From Desulfofustis sp. PB-SRB1 (GTDB lineage Bacteria > Desulfobacterota > Desulfobulbia > Desulfobulbales > Desulfocapsaceae): a stretch of DNA of 64,000 nucleotides. The stretch spans positions 186,001-250,000 of the forward strand of contig JAEQMT010000066.1 in NCBI GenBank assembly GCA_016722945.1. Reading direction: 5' to 3'. Positions 36,564 to 45,979 of this stretch are shown here, piece by piece. Both the position numbers and the translations under genes were made by a program. The number at the start of each line of letters is the position of its first letter. The stretch's first letter is position 1. The notes under the pieces were generated by a model. That model did no database searches and was not told where the DNA came from. It saw nothing but the letters and a program-made list of their open reading frames with translations.

Positions 36564-38165
36564 ATGATAGTGACAACCCGTGAAGAGATGGCGGCAATTG
36601 ATCGTACCGCCATCGATCAATACAAGATTGCCGGCATCGTTCTGATGGAAAATGCCGGCCGCGAGATCGTCCGCTTGATGACGGCGCGCTATGATCTGCC
36701 TAAGGGCGCATGCATACCTATTTTTATCGGGCCCGGCAATAATGGCGGCGATGGGCTGGTTATCGCCAGACATCTTTTGCAGCAGCAGTGTCGGCCAATA
36801 CTATTTTACCTCATCGACCCTGGATCACTGCAAGGTGACGCTTTGATTAATCAGCGCATTGTCGATCAGCTCCCCATTGAAGCATGCATCATATCCGATA
36901 GTTCACGGGTTCAGCTACTTGCTCAACTGCTCATTCAGGTTGCGGCCGCTGACTCTATCAAGGTGATGGTTGACGCAATTTTTGGAACCGGCCTTGACCG
37001 AGACATTCGCTCCCATTTCGCCGAAGCCATCACAACCATCAACAGCTTCTCGCGCAACCATAACATAGAAGTTGTTGCGGTCGATATTGCCTCCGGGCTA
37101 GATGGTAATACCGGGCAGATCCATAACACCTGTATCAAAGCATCTTTGACCGGCACCCTCTGCTACCCCAAGATTGGCCATTTCAGCGGTTTCGGCCCGA
37201 AGATGAGCGGCGAACTCGTAGTGCTTGACATCGGCATCCCGCATACCATCGCACCCCAAAAAAACATTACCCGCACCGCCCTTACCCTTTCGGAAATCGG
37301 ATCCACGGTTGATACCCACAACAAAAAATACGATACCCACAAGGGAGATAATGGACACTTGCTCATACTGGCCGGCAGTGTCGGCAAAACCGGCGCCACT
37401 ATCCTTGCCGCCCGCGGTGCTCTGCGCAGTGGCTGCGGGCTGGTCACCATTGCCAGTCCACAGCAGCTGCACGCTATTTTTGAAACAGCGGTAGCCGAAG
37501 CAATGACCAGTGTTCTTCCCACCCAGCAGCCAAAACTCACCATGAGTGAGTATGATTTGATCGGTGCCCTGTGCGAAAACAAAAAGGCCGTCGTCCTAGG
37601 CCCGGGGATCGGCACCGACGACCAGACCGCCGAACTGGTTATCGCCCTGTATGAGCGATGTCCGCTTCCGATGATCGTGGATGCCGACGCGCTCACCGCC
37701 ATTGCCGCCGTCAAGCACACCCTTAAGCCGCCCGCCGGAATTCGTATCCTCACCCCACATCCGGGAGAGATGGCCCGCCTGCTGCAATGCGAGACAGCCG
37801 ATGTACAGAATGACCGGATGGCGGCGGCACTGCGCTGCCTTGAGATCTACGGTCAAGCCGCACATGAGGTAATCATTGCCCTGAAAGGGGCCGGCACCGT
37901 CATCGCTTCCAGGAAAAGAATAGCGATCAACACCACCGGTAATCCCGGGATGGCGACGGGAGGTATGGGTGATGTCCTGGCCGGTATTATCGGCGCATAT
38001 ATCTGTCAAGCGATACCACCGGCAACAGCTGTGGAACACGGAGTCTTTTTTCACGGCAGAAGCGCCGATTTGCTGCTGGAAACATCGGGTATCGGCTACA
38101 ACGCCGGTGAAGTCGCCGATATGGTACCGTTTTGCGTTAAACATTGTAAGGAAATCAGCATATGA
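36564..38165 (+). CDS. nnr: Bifunctional NAD(P)H-hydrate epimerase/dehydratase
   Basis: A 533-residue fusion. The N-terminal YjeF_N epimerase (about residues 1-215) has GPGNNGGDGLVIARHL; the C-terminal ribokinase-like ADP/ATP-dependent dehydratase (about 235-530) has HPGEMARLL and NPGMATGGMGDVLAGI. It repairs hydrated NADH and NADPH. Length is normal. The next gene overlaps by four bases (ATGA). Confidence 0.94.
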   Translation: MIVTTREEMAAIDRTAIDQYKIAGIVLMENAGREIVRLMTARYDLPKGACIPIFIGPGNNGGDGLVIARHLLQQQCRPILFYLIDPGSLQGDALINQRIVDQLPIEACIISDSSRVQLLAQLLIQVAAADSIKVMVDAIFGTGLDRDIRSHFAEAITTINSFSRNHNIEVVAVDIASGLDGNTGQIHNTCIKASLTGTLCYPKIGHFSGFGPKMSGELVVLDIGIPHTIAPQKNITRTALTLSEIGSTVDTHNKKYDTHKGDNGHLLILAGSVGKTGATILAARGALRSGCGLVTIASPQQLHAIFETAVAEAMTSVLPTQQPKLTMSEYDLIGALCENKKAVVLGPGIGTDDQTAELVIALYERCPLPMIVDADALTAIAAVKHTLKPPAGIRILTPHPGEMARLLQCETADVQNDRMAAALRCLEIYGQAAHEVIIALKGAGTVIASRKRIAINTTGNPGMATGGMGDVLAGIIGAYICQAIPPATAVEHGVFFHGRSADLLLETSGIGYNAGEVADMVPFCVKHCKEISI

Positions 38166-38614
38166 AAACTGCGCGTGACATCATGACCAGCACCATTATC
38201 AGCGTTACCCCTGAAACCTCCATTCAGGAAGCGGCCCAGATCTTTATCGATAAAGACATCAATGGCCTGCCGGTACTGGATGAAACAGGCAACCTTTTCG
38301 GTATTGTCACCGAAAACGATCTGCTCTTTCAGAATAAACGGATCAAGGCGCCGGCGGTAGTTACCATCCTCGATTCATTTTTCTTTCTAGACTCACCTGA
38401 AAAGATGAATCGTGAAATACAGAAAATTGGTGCAACCTTCGTAAAAGATATCTGTTCAAGACCGGTGGTAACGGTAACCGCCGACACCTTACTGGATGAA
38501 ATAGCGACCCTGATGATTGAGCAAAACGTTCATACTCTTCCGGTGCTTGATGACAACGGTACAATGGTCGGCATTATTGGGAAAAAAGATATTATTCGCA
38601 CAATTATATTGTAG
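38162..38614 (+). CDS. CBS-pair domain protein
   Basis: A 150-residue protein of two CBS motifs (about residues 8-60 and 92-147) separated by a short linker, with no other domain. CBS pairs bind adenine nucleotides such as AMP, ATP or SAM and act as energy sensors. Overlap with nnr suggests a link to nucleotide metabolism, but the target is unknown. It ends six bases from the ung stop, on the opposite strand. Confidence 0.83.
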   Translation: MKTARDIMTSTIISVTPETSIQEAAQIFIDKDINGLPVLDETGNLFGIVTENDLLFQNKRIKAPAVVTILDSFFFLDSPEKMNREIQKIGATFVKDICSRPVVTVTADTLLDEIATLMIEQNVHTLPVLDDNGTMVGIIGKKDIIRTIIL

Positions 38615-38620
38615 GAGCAT

Positions 38621-39304
38621 TCACCACTCGATCGGTGTTATCCCATGCTCAACGAGATAGCTGTTGCAGGTAACAAAAATACCGGAGCCGAGAAACCCAC
38701 GATGGGCGGAAAGCGGTGATGGGTGCGAGGTTTTTAGAACAAGATGACGTGCATGATCAATCAGAGCGGATTTTTTTTGGGCGAACGCACCCCACAGCAT
38801 GAAAACGAGGTGATTCCTCTTTTGTGAAAGCGTCTCTATGATATTATCGGTAACGCGCTGCCATCCCAGGCGGGCATGCGAATTTGATTGCCCTGCCCGC
38901 ACCGTCAAGGTTGCATTGAGCAGCAGCACCCCCTGAAGTGCCCATCGGGTAAGATCGGTATCCACTGATTTTTTCCTGCCGCTATAGACCGAGCGATCTA
39001 TTTCTGAAAAAATATTCTGCAGCGAAGGCGGCGCCGGTATGCCCTTGCGGACTGAAAAAGACAACCCATGTGCTTCCGGTCCATGTTTCAGATGTTTGTT
39101 GATGTAGGGGTCTTGCCCTAAAATGACGACCTTGACGGTGTTGAACGAGGTCAAACGCATGGCATTAAATACCTGTCCGCGTGGCGGATAGACCTCTCTG
39201 CCGTGCGCCTCTTGACCGTAGGCGGTGTCGCGCAAAGTTCTGTGATATCCCTGTTTGAGAAGCGGAACCGCCTCTTCCCAGAGAACCTCTTGGTCACCAT
39301 TCAT
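38621..39304 (-). CDS. ung: Uracil-DNA glycosylase (family 1) with a loop insertion
   Basis: A 227-residue Ung. The water-activating motif GQDPY is at residues 63-67 with catalytic D65; the usual next residue H is found only at H74 after an inserted INKHLK (68-73), followed by the normal GPEAHGLSFSV. The DNA-intercalation and second catalytic motif HPSPLSAHRG begins at H194. It excises uracil from DNA. Apart from the insertion all known key residues are there. Monocistronic. Confidence 0.9.
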   Translation of the reverse strand: MNGDQEVLWEEAVPLLKQGYHRTLRDTAYGQEAHGREVYPPRGQVFNAMRLTSFNTVKVVILGQDPYINKHLKHGPEAHGLSFSVRKGIPAPPSLQNIFSEIDRSVYSGRKKSVDTDLTRWALQGVLLLNATLTVRAGQSNSHARLGWQRVTDNIIETLSQKRNHLVFMLWGAFAQKKSALIDHARHLVLKTSHPSPLSAHRGFLGSGIFVTCNSYLVEHGITPIEW

Positions 39305-39426
39305 GAAAACGGATATATCGCTACTGAGTAAATTATCACATCTTTTTTGCTGGGCACCTTAATTGACGAATATGTTTCCCAGTCGCTGAAAACAATGGTG
39401 AAAGTGGGCGAAAGGCGCGGATGATA

Positions 39427-40638
39427 TTATTGCAAAAATCGTTCGGGAATCAGCCCGGAACATAATGAGACAAGATCATTTTTGTCGATGATCCAATCAA
39501 TACTGCATTTTCGCAGAATATTTTCACTCATTTCAGAATATACACAATACGCCGAATTCAGCACGGCGACGGTACCGCCATGTTGCGTTATTGCCGTGAT
39601 ACCGTGTTCGCCGTCAGGCTCTTTTCCCGACAAAATAATACCGATCGTCCGTTCGCTAAAAATGCGGGCAACCGAAGTCATTAATAGATCAACCGGTCCC
39701 CCTTTAGGTGCGGTGTCAACTTTTTTGAATCGGTAGGCGCCGCTAGCTTTTTCGACGATCATATATTCGTCGGTAACCCCCAGATAGAAACCATTTTGTT
39801 CAATGGAAACGCCATCCTCTATTGCGGTGGCCTGTATACCGCAGACATTATTGATGTAATCTCTTAACGAACTGACGTAATCACTCTTATCATGGATGAA
39901 AATGATGTTAGTACCGACATAGTCATGGTGGATACGGGCAGTTACATCAAGAAGTAGCGGATAACTGCCGGATCCACACCCAATGACTGAGATGGAATTA
40001 ATTGGGCGGTTCTTTGCGCTCAGTGTCACCGTCAGTTTGTCGCCACAACCCTTACAGGTAAGTTCAATCGACCCGCTGGTTGAAGTGGTGGTAAAATTAT
40101 TACGAGTACCGCACTCTTCGCAAAATAGTGCATGCTGGTGAACCCGTCTTTCAGATTCAACCACTCTGTGCTCCTCATCACCAGCCGGCTGTTGTATGCG
40201 GCCCGCCATTGCCGCACCATGAATGATCTTATCGATGAGTTCAAGACCGACTGCCGGATTACCAGAACGTGTAATCCAGTCGCGCTGATCAATACAATCA
40301 ATCGCACCATTTTTGATGGTGAGCAAACACGATGTTTTACTTCCATCTATGGCGGAATCAATCACGGCGATGATCGGCGTTGGCTGGTGTTCCATAATCT
40401 GTGCCAGAACAGTCATTCCGTCCACCAGCCCAATATCCATCCCAAGTATAATAAGGTCGAAATTGTTGTTTCTTACTGCACTGAGGACCTCGAAACCGTC
40501 CGTGGCTTCTCCGGCCAGTTCAATACCCTGATGAGGATCGATACTCTCACGGACAAGTGTTCTGAACCTGTCAGATCGAACTGCTACCATAATTTTGACC
40601 GGCGGCGGTTGGGATAGATGAAGAGAAGTGGTGCTCAT
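39427..40638 (-). CDS. Degenerate CheB-like protein: receiver, zinc ribbon, methylesterase fold
   Basis: A 403-residue protein with the CheB order of domains. The receiver-like part (about residues 14-135) lacks the phospho-acceptor (G66 where Asp is expected) and the acidic pair. A four-Cys ribbon (C173, C176, C195, C198) sits in the linker. The methylesterase-like part (about 215-400) keeps H249 and D342 but has G222 in place of the nucleophilic Ser. Catalysis as in CheB is therefore unlikely; a binding or regulatory role is inferred. The ATG at 40638 overlaps the nadD stop (ATGA). No chemotaxis gene is in the window. Confidence 0.78.
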   Translation of the reverse strand: MSTTSLHLSQPPPVKIMVAVRSDRFRTLVRESIDPHQGIELAGEATDGFEVLSAVRNNNFDLIILGMDIGLVDGMTVLAQIMEHQPTPIIAVIDSAIDGSKTSCLLTIKNGAIDCIDQRDWITRSGNPAVGLELIDKIIHGAAMAGRIQQPAGDEEHRVVESERRVHQHALFCEECGTRNNFTTTSTSGSIELTCKGCGDKLTVTLSAKNRPINSISVIGCGSGSYPLLLDVTARIHHDYVGTNIIFIHDKSDYVSSLRDYINNVCGIQATAIEDGVSIEQNGFYLGVTDEYMIVEKASGAYRFKKVDTAPKGGPVDLLMTSVARIFSERTIGIILSGKEPDGEHGITAITQHGGTVAVLNSAYCVYSEMSENILRKCSIDWIIDKNDLVSLCSGLIPERFLQ

Positions 40639-41339
40639 AGTCGATTGTGCCACGATGAGAGGTGGTTTTCGCCTGGCGAGTGCTCCCGCTGGGTTATTTC
40701 ATACAACTGATGTGCCGCAATGTAATCGCCGACTGGACCGGGAACCATATGGCGCCATTTTCTCTGGTGCGCCACCTTCCGCCGGATTGATGTTGAAGAG
40801 ACATCATCAATCGCACCTTGTAAGAGGCGTACCCTGCGGCTGCGAAGAACGTCAGTCCATACGGCGATACCATCTTCCAAGTTAAATGAGTAGTCGTTTT
40901 GTTCCAGAATTGCGCCTATACCGTGTCTTTCATATCCAGGTCTCATGCCGATTAAAAAATCTATCTCCGCCAGAAGTTCACGCCAGCAATACCACAATTT
41001 GATGGTTAGAAACGCATCATCACCGACGATAAAGTAATACCTATCTTTGTCCCCCCCACTTTGTAAAAAACTTCGTACCGTTTCAACGGAGTAAACGACT
41101 CGGTCGGTGTTACGCTCAGCCGGTGAAATCGAAAATACGGGATAAGGCGCCAGCGCCAGTTCCAGCATCGTATATCTATGTTGGATCTCGGTAATATGCT
41201 GATCTTTGTGCGGCGGGTGAGCGGCCGGAATAAAGACGACCTCATCCAGGCAGACCTCTTCAAACGCCGCCCTGGCAAGTTGAATGTGCCCCACATGCAC
41301 TGGGTCAAAGGTGCCGCCAAGAAGGCCGACCGTGCCCAT
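40635..41339 (-). CDS. nadD: Nicotinate-nucleotide adenylyltransferase
   Basis: A 234-residue NadD with the nucleotidyltransferase motif GGTFDPVHVGH at residues 8-18 and the STSIRR end motif. It converts nicotinate mononucleotide to deamido-NAD. The ATG at 41339 shares one base with the proA stop; the in-frame TTG just before is not needed. The C-terminal end is about 20 residues longer than usual. In relatives nadD is usually followed by rsfS; here it is followed by the CheB-like gene. Confidence 0.92.
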   Translation of the reverse strand: MGTVGLLGGTFDPVHVGHIQLARAAFEEVCLDEVVFIPAAHPPHKDQHITEIQHRYTMLELALAPYPVFSISPAERNTDRVVYSVETVRSFLQSGGDKDRYYFIVGDDAFLTIKLWYCWRELLAEIDFLIGMRPGYERHGIGAILEQNDYSFNLEDGIAVWTDVLRSRRVRLLQGAIDDVSSTSIRRKVAHQRKWRHMVPGPVGDYIAAHQLYEITQREHSPGENHLSSWHNRL

Positions 41340-42607
41340 CAAATCCGGATCTGACCGTCGCCGAAGACGACAAATTTCCGGGTGGTCAGCTCTTCCAGTC
41401 CCATCGGGCCGTAAGCGTGAAGCTTGCTGGTGCTTATCCCGATTTCGGTGCCAAGACCTAACTCCCCACCATCGTTGAAACGGGTCGAGGCGTTAACCAC
41501 GACCGCCGAGGCATCAACCCCGGCGAGAAACGCCATGGCCGCGGCATGATCCTCGGTGATGATCGCCTCGGTATGTTTGCTGCCATAGGTTGCTATGTAG
41601 TCTTTCGCCTCATCCATCGAATCTACCACCTTGACACAGAGTTTAAGATCGAGAAACTCTCGCCCCCAGTCGTCGGGTTGAGCGTCAGAGATCAGTGAGG
41701 AAAAGGCAACAGACCGCGGACAACCCACCAGCACCACTTCTGCTTCGCGTAATTTTTTTGCAATTTCCGGCAGATAGTGAGAGGCGACAGCTTCATGGAT
41801 AAGAAGTCCTTCCAGTGCGTTACAAACGCCTGGCCGCTGGGTTTTGGCATTGATGATAATGGGCGTGGCCTTTTCTAAGTCGGCCATCTTGTCAACATAG
41901 ATGTGGCAGACCCCTTTGTAATGTTTGAGCACCGGAATTCTGGAGTTTTCGGCTACCATGCGAATCAACCCTTCGCCACCCCGGGGAATGACCAGATCGA
42001 TGTATTCATCATGCTGAAGCAGCGCGTGAATTCCCTGCCGATCAGTGGTGGGAACCACCTGAACGCAGTCAGTGGGTAAATTATGTTGGGACAAGGCACG
42101 TCTGATCACTTTCGCGAGCACCATATTTGAATGAAACGCCTCGGAGCCGCCGCGCAGGATAACACTGTTGCCGGCCTTAAGGCAGAGTGCGGCCGCATCA
42201 ACGGTAACATTTGGCCGCGATTCGTAAATCATGGCGATAACGCCGAGGGGAACGCGCATTCTGCCCACCAGCAGGTTATTGGGCCGCCTGGTCAAGGTTT
42301 CGATGCTGCCCACCGGATCCGGCAAGGCGATTACCTCACGCAGCCCACTTTTCATGGCCTCAATTACGCCATCACTGAGCGCCAGCCTGTCCAGCATTGC
42401 GCCACTGAGACCACGTTTACGGCCATTTTCCAGATCTTTTTCATTTTCCAGGCGCAGCGTACTTTTGTTATCTTCCAGCAGAGTGAGCAAATCCCCCAGA
42501 ACCGAATTTTTCGTCTGTGTATCAACCGTGCCCAGCCGAGTCGAGCTTTCCCGCGCCTTTTTGGCGACAGCCTCGATCACCTCATATATCGCCGCCGAAT
42601 CATTCAT
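41339..42607 (-). CDS. proA: Gamma-glutamyl phosphate reductase
   Basis: A 422-residue aldehyde-dehydrogenase-fold enzyme. The catalytic Cys lies in KTQRPGVCNALEGLLIH; VIPRGGEGLIR and the ASTRFNDGGELGLGTEIGIST block are also family signatures. It reduces gamma-glutamyl phosphate to glutamate semialdehyde in proline synthesis. Its start overlaps proB by four bases. Confidence 0.95.
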   Translation of the reverse strand: MNDSAAIYEVIEAVAKKARESSTRLGTVDTQTKNSVLGDLLTLLEDNKSTLRLENEKDLENGRKRGLSGAMLDRLALSDGVIEAMKSGLREVIALPDPVGSIETLTRRPNNLLVGRMRVPLGVIAMIYESRPNVTVDAAALCLKAGNSVILRGGSEAFHSNMVLAKVIRRALSQHNLPTDCVQVVPTTDRQGIHALLQHDEYIDLVIPRGGEGLIRMVAENSRIPVLKHYKGVCHIYVDKMADLEKATPIIINAKTQRPGVCNALEGLLIHEAVASHYLPEIAKKLREAEVVLVGCPRSVAFSSLISDAQPDDWGREFLDLKLCVKVVDSMDEAKDYIATYGSKHTEAIITEDHAAAMAFLAGVDASAVVVNASTRFNDGGELGLGTEIGISTSKLHAYGPMGLEELTTRKFVVFGDGQIRI

Positions 42608-43773
42608 ACCCTCTCCTGTTTAATCACCATATTGTCTCTGTGAATCAGTTCATCACTATCCTTATACCCCAGGATCGGCGCTATCTCATCAGAGCGACGC
42701 CCCATTATTCTGGAGGTGTCATGAGCATCGTAATTTATCAGGCCGATGGCGATAAGCTGATCGGCCGCGGAAACACATCGCACCGCATCACCTACCACGA
42801 AATGCCCCTCAATCCCGACAACACCGCTGGGCAGAAGGCTCTTGCCACGATCCAGCAATGCCCGGCAGGCCCCCTCATCAAGAATCAGGGTGCCTTGCGT
42901 TTTGAGGATAGAATCAATCCAGCGCTTACGGCTGGATCGTTTGTCTTTATCAGGCAAGAAAAAGGTGCCGATCGGCTCGCCTTCAAACAGGCGCCTGATT
43001 ATGCCAGATTCCCGACCTCCACCGATTATCGCACAGCCGCCGGCCGATACCACCATGTGTGCCGCTTTGATCTTGGACAGCATCCCGCCAGAGCCAAGCG
43101 CACTGGTGGTATTGTCCACCATCGCCTCGATATCAGATGATATTTTTTCCACCATCAAGATCTCTTTCGCATCACTATGCAGGCGTGGATTCTCGGTAAA
43201 CAATCCGGCAACATCGGTCAGACAGATAAAGAGATCGGCATCGATTACGTTGCAGATATAGGCCGCCAGCATGTCATTGTCACCAAAACGGAGCTCTTTG
43301 ACGGATACCGTATCATTCTCATTGACAATGGGAATTACATTGTGCTGCAAAAGGGTAAAAAGGGTATTGCGGACATTCAGGTAACGATCCCGCTTGGCCA
43401 GATCAGAGTGGGTGAGCAGTATCTGCGCGATTGTCTTACCTTTCTCCGCGAACGCCTTTTCATAGCTCTGCATCAGATAGGACTGGCCTATTGCTGCTAC
43501 CGCCTGTTTTTCCGGCAAACTCAACTCCGCCGAGGCAAGCCGGGGGAGCTTGCGGCGCCCAGCCGCCACCGCACCGGAGCTGACCAGAACCACCTGCTTT
43601 GACCGGTTGGTCAAATACGATATCTCTTCGACAATGTTGTTGATTGCCGAGATCGCCAGAGTAGTATGATCAGTGAGCACCGCACTGCCTACCTTAACGA
43701 CAATTCGCCGTGCTCTGGACAACAGGCTGACGCGCTCGGCAAGCGGGGTGGATGACTGGATATTTTTACTCAT
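42604..43773 (-). CDS. proB: Glutamate 5-kinase with PUA domain
   Basis: A 389-residue enzyme with an amino-acid kinase domain (about residues 20-280; VVKVGSAVLT, VSSGAVAAG, NENDTVS, GGMLSKIKAA) and a C-terminal PUA domain (about 295-385). It phosphorylates glutamate in the first step of proline synthesis and is normally feedback-inhibited by proline. It lies 18 bases after obgE. Confidence 0.95.
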   Translation of the reverse strand: MSKNIQSSTPLAERVSLLSRARRIVVKVGSAVLTDHTTLAISAINNIVEEISYLTNRSKQVVLVSSGAVAAGRRKLPRLASAELSLPEKQAVAAIGQSYLMQSYEKAFAEKGKTIAQILLTHSDLAKRDRYLNVRNTLFTLLQHNVIPIVNENDTVSVKELRFGDNDMLAAYICNVIDADLFICLTDVAGLFTENPRLHSDAKEILMVEKISSDIEAMVDNTTSALGSGGMLSKIKAAHMVVSAGGCAIIGGGRESGIIRRLFEGEPIGTFFLPDKDKRSSRKRWIDSILKTQGTLILDEGACRALLDRGKSLLPSGVVGIEGHFVVGDAVRCVSAADQLIAIGLINYDAHDTSRIMGRRSDEIAPILGYKDSDELIHRDNMVIKQERV

Positions 43774-43791
43774 GGCGTGGGGTGTTGCCGG

Positions 43792-44805
43792 CTACACACC
43801 TGAACGGTCATCACTGGATTCCGAAGCCGCCTCAATAAGCGTACCACGCAATGTATCGATCCCTTCTCCGGTACGTGCGGAGACACCGACGACACCGGCA
43901 GCAAAATGACCTGCCTTCTCATACACCTCTGCTCGTTGCCGGTCGTCGAGCAGATCAATTTTGTTTAATACGACAATTTTGACCCGGCCGATCAAAGATC
44001 TATCGTAGATTGATAATTCTTCATTGATGGCATGGTAGTTACGCTCAAAATCGCCTAATGCACAGTCCACCACATGCACCAGAATAGATGTTCGCTCAAC
44101 GTGGCGCAAAAAATGGTGGCCAAGCCCTTTGCCGGCATGGGCTCCCTTTATCAACCCGGGTATATCAGCGAGTATGAGAGGTTCCATGAAGCCGTGCTGC
44201 AATACCCCTAATTGCGGGGCCAAAGTTGTAAACGAGTAATCAGCGACCTTCGGAGTCGCTGCCGTAAGGGCCGCCAGCAGGCTGGATTTGCCACCATTGG
44301 GCATGCCGATCAAACCGATATCGGCAATCAGTTTTAACTCAATGGTAAGCCATCGTTGTTCGCCTGCCTTGCCCTTACCGGCGAATTTGGGCGCCCGTCG
44401 AGCCCCTCCAGCATACTGTCTGTTGCCACTTCCGCCCCTTCCTCCCTTTGCCGCCACATAGTATTGCCCGTCCGAAACCAGGTCGGCGAGCACACGTGCT
44501 TCATCATTTTTTGCATAGACTGTGGTCCCCACCGGAACCTCAAGGATGCAATCGGCACCACTTTTGCCATGTTTGTCGGCACCGCTTCCGTGGCCTCCAG
44601 GCGCGGCTTTGAAATGGTGTTTTCTGCCATATTCCGCCAGGGTTCGCACCCCGGCCGATGCCCGCAGGATGACATCTCCTCCGCGCCCACCGTCGCCGCC
44701 GTCAGGGCCGCCTCTGGCGACATACTTCTCCCGGCGGAAACTTACACAACCGTTACCGCCATCACCGGCCGTGACGTGAATATGGGTTCGGTCAACAAAA
44801 GACAT
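43792..44805 (-). CDS. obgE: ObgE/CgtA ribosome-assembly GTPase
   Basis: A 337-residue Obg protein with a Gly-rich Obg fold (about residues 1-158; GDGGNGCVSFRREK) and a G domain with P-loop GMPNGGKSS, DIPG (G3) and NKID (G4). It binds the 50S subunit and ppGpp and controls late ribosome assembly. The ATG at 44805 is chosen; upstream codons in the same frame (to 44928) overlap rpmA and carry no Obg-like sequence. It lacks a long C-terminal extension. Confidence 0.94.
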   Translation of the reverse strand: MSFVDRTHIHVTAGDGGNGCVSFRREKYVARGGPDGGDGGRGGDVILRASAGVRTLAEYGRKHHFKAAPGGHGSGADKHGKSGADCILEVPVGTTVYAKNDEARVLADLVSDGQYYVAAKGGRGGSGNRQYAGGARRAPKFAGKGKAGEQRWLTIELKLIADIGLIGMPNGGKSSLLAALTAATPKVADYSFTTLAPQLGVLQHGFMEPLILADIPGLIKGAHAGKGLGHHFLRHVERTSILVHVVDCALGDFERNYHAINEELSIYDRSLIGRVKIVVLNKIDLLDDRQRAEVYEKAGHFAAGVVGVSARTGEGIDTLRGTLIEAASESSDDRSGV

Positions 44806-44827
44806 TGATGATGGGTAATTGAAGCAT

Positions 44828-44863
44828 AAAAAAAACTCGGCCCCATAGTGTAATGAGACCGAG
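44828..44863 (-). terminator. Rho-independent terminator or attenuator between rpmA and obgE
   Basis: On the minus strand CTCGGTCTC pairs with GGGGCCGAG (nine pairs, two of them G-U) around a ten-base loop and is followed by eight T. It lies 46 bases after rpmA and 23 before obgE. It may partly terminate transcription so that the ribosomal-protein genes are expressed more than obgE-proBA-nadD. Confidence 0.75.
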
Positions 44864-44908
44864 CTAATCACGGGGAAACCGCGGTGGAACCGCGCTTCGG
44901 TAGGATGC

Positions 44909-45166
44909 TCAACCGGCCGGATACACACTTACCCGTTTTTTGTTCCTACCAAACTCTTCATAGCTGACAACACCATCGATTTTGGCAAACAGGGTATAAT
45001 CCCTTCCGCACCCGACATTGGCGCCGGGATGGATTTTCGTACCAAGCTGCCTGACCAGGATATTGCCGGCTTGCACTCCTTCGCCGCCGAATTTCTTGAC
45101 CCCACGTCGCTGTCCGGCACTGTCCCGACCGTTACGCGAGCTTCCTCCTGCTTTCTTATGAGCCAT
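44909..45166 (-). CDS. rpmA: Ribosomal protein L27
   Basis: An 85-residue L27 with the typical N-terminus [16 protein letters not shown], which reaches toward the peptidyl-transferase centre, followed by LGVKKFGGE-type and [12 protein letters not shown] blocks. No N-terminal extension needing processing, unlike Firmicutes. Second gene after rplU (43 bases). Confidence 0.96.
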   Translation of the reverse strand: MAHKKAGGSSRNGRDSAGQRRGVKKFGGEGVQAGNILVRQLGTKIHPGANVGCGRDYTLFAKIDGVVSYEEFGRNKKRVSVYPAG

Positions 45167-45209
45167 TTCCCTTTCCTATTTCAATGTATTCATGTGAAGA
45201 TGGAGCAAT

Positions 45210-45521
45210 CTATGCGGATATGTCATTTATCAGCAGAGTCGTGAAATGCTGCCTGTGTCCCTGCATACGGCGATACCCTTTTCTTCTCTTCTTTTTGAAG
45301 ACCAGAATTTTCTTCCGTTTGCCCTGCTCGGCAATGGTCGCCGTTACCTTGGCCGTATCCAGAACAGGCCGTCCCACGAAAACCGTCTCTTCGTCAGCCA
45401 GCAAAAGGACCTGATCCAGTTCGACCGGATCACCCACATTGCCGGACAACTTCTCAACCCGCAGCCGGTCGCCCACGGCAACCTGGTACTGCTTCCCGCC
45501 AGTTTTTACAATAGCGTACAT
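45210..45521 (-). CDS. rplU: Ribosomal protein L21
   Basis: A 103-residue L21 with MYAIVKTGGKQYQV at the N-terminus and KKRRKGYRRMQGHRQ near the C-terminus. A 50S component next to rpmA in the standard order. It heads the minus-strand series that ends in nadD and the CheB-like gene. Upstream AT-rich sequence holds a TATAAC box but no well-spaced -35. Confidence 0.96.
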   Translation of the reverse strand: MYAIVKTGGKQYQVAVGDRLRVEKLSGNVGDPVELDQVLLLADEETVFVGRPVLDTAKVTATIAEQGKRKKILVFKKKRRKGYRRMQGHRQHFTTLLINDISA

Positions 45522-45767
45522 AGTGCATTCACCTGCATATAGTAATTGTTATAATTCAATGATATTTAAGCAATCTCATAGTTAACCATAACGTACCCCT
45601 TCTCGTCAACACCTATCCAAAGAGTAAATAGTGCCATCGGAAGAGCTTGAGAGATAGGGTTTCCACCCTCCTCTTTATCGCTTACCAAATATTATGCGGG
45701 TTGAGGTGGGATCAACTGAGGTGCGGTAAATTAAGTTAGCCCCCTAATACTGAACAAAAAATATACG

Positions 45768-45905
45768 ATAACCTTGTGAAATGGCTTATCGCCTAACCCC
45801 ATTGTAGCTCAGAAAGTCTTATCCTGACAATACCAGGTAGGCCTCCACTAACGCGTTCTTCGCGCCTCGATCTTCAACCAATATTTACACGTTGCAAGGT
45901 CCCCA
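45768..45905 (+). repeat. Dispersed ~140-bp inverted-end repeat (copy G)
   Basis: A more diverged copy, from GATAACCTTGTGAAATGG to CACGTTGCAAGGTCCCC, with CTCAGAAAGTCTTATCCTGACAATACCAGG and TTCGCGCCTCGATCTTCAACC inside. It fills the central part of the 458-base gap between rplU and the AP2-like gene. The remaining ~240 bases of that gap show no gene or clear signal. Confidence 0.75.
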
Positions 45906-45979
45906 TCATTTCTCAAAGCTCCCGGCGGAGCGTCGATTGATTCACCGTCGCTTATGAGATTGCTGGCACATTGACTGAT

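Noticed and set aside
45541-45565. TATAAC box upstream of rplU
   Set aside because: The nearest TTGCTT lies 14 bases away, too close for a standard promoter.
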